A DNA stretch of 64,000 nucleotides from Fidelibacterota bacterium (GTDB taxonomy: Bacteria > Fidelibacterota > UBA8477 > JABMPR01): contig JABIFG010000282.1 of NCBI GenBank assembly GCA_018650795.1, forward strand, positions 35,491-99,490, read 5' to 3'. Position 1 is the stretch's first letter. Every line of letters starts with the position of its first letter. Below, piece by piece: positions 63,982 through 64,000 of this stretch. The notes beneath the pieces are model-generated. The model made no database searches and was not told the DNA's origin. It saw only the letters and a list, made by a program, of their open reading frames with translations. The translations under genes and the position numbers were made by a program.

Positions 63982-64000
63982 AACGAATTAAATCACCCCA

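Larger units (their letters stand above)
53253..64000 (-). mobile_element. Chromosomal integron gene-cassette array (distal end, continues right)
   Basis: Twelve gene units separated by 13 attC-like sites, most of 123-127 bases, most of which end in TAAC/GTTA boxes. Cassette genes mostly read on the minus strand, begin shortly after an R' box and end at or before the R'' box of their own attC. In the complete sites the L'' arm (minus strand) carries one extra base, TTCAAGC against GAGCTCAAG-type L', as required for strand-selective recombination. The direction predicts attI and intI beyond 64000. The homogeneity of the sites is typical of sedentary chromosomal integrons such as that of Vibrio. 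Confidence 0.92.

Noticed and set aside
53253..64000. Regularly spaced repeats considered as a CRISPR array
   Set aside because: Repeats are about 125 bp, imperfect, folded as attC and separated by whole genes rather than short unique spacers.
53253..64000. Repeats considered as MITEs or IS ends
   Set aside because: No target duplications or transposase; the R'/R'' boxes and the asymmetric L arms fit attC better.

Overview
The window is a contiguous piece of a bacterial chromosome from a diderm (Gram-negative-type) organism. SurA-like periplasmic PPIases, lipoproteins, YidC/YidD and a Wzx-type glycan cluster support this. It is a respiring organism with an A2-type caa3 cytochrome oxidase and a nickel superoxide dismutase, yet it also carries an oxygen-sensitive glycyl radical enzyme. 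The mix of genes resembles uncultured FCB-group lineages such as Marinimicrobia or Calditrichota, but this assignment is an inference, not something the sequence proves.

Layout. 1-1521: dipeptide/oligopeptide ABC permeases (minus). 1662-6286: membrane protein, AI-2E-type transporter, RecO, MFS transporter, NUDIX. 6382-9879: a clear sigma70-type promoter, then a glycyl radical enzyme of the trans-4-hydroxyproline dehydratase type and its activase. 9992-12458: YfiR / CHASE8 histidine kinase / response regulator. 12542-18017: caa3 oxidase operon with CtaB and SCO. 18122-23121: YehS, GNAT, Ni-SOD, nucleotidyltransferase, a small basic protein and monomeric isocitrate dehydrogenase. 23489-25748: an AT-rich block with GNAT, PhoU-like and Na/Pi cotransporter genes. 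25749-26587: a gene-free AT-rich gap with DnaA boxes (candidate oriC). 26588-39254: three parvulin PPIases, mfd, mnmG, mnmE, yidC, yidD, rnpA, rpmH, all minus, with a perfect parS site at the mnmG/mfd junction. 39620-48445: dnaA, bcp, a FemAB-like protein and an envelope glycan cluster, all plus. 48498-52108: small regulators, PepF, a GroES-like protein and a DUF1844 protein.

From about 53.25 kb (perhaps 52.18 kb) to the right edge the window is a sedentary chromosomal integron cassette array. About a dozen short cassettes are separated by attC recombination sites of roughly 125 bp. Each complete site has an R' box at its low-coordinate end and an R'' box at its high-coordinate end. Most cassette genes are on the minus strand, start just after an R' box and stop inside or just before the R'' box of their own attC. 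The attC asymmetry (extra base in the L'' arm) also reads on the minus strand. Together these predict that attI and the integrase gene intI lie to the right of base 64000 and that the window holds the oldest, distal end of the array. Cassette contents: GNAT, permease, CPBP protease, YdeI-like protein, two methyltransferases, two toxin-antitoxin modules (one inverted), a PQQ-type beta-propeller lipoprotein, an NmrA-type reductase, a zinc-ribbon protein and an unknown secreted protein. Several attC sites are collapsed, truncated or chimeric, so the array shows its own decay history.
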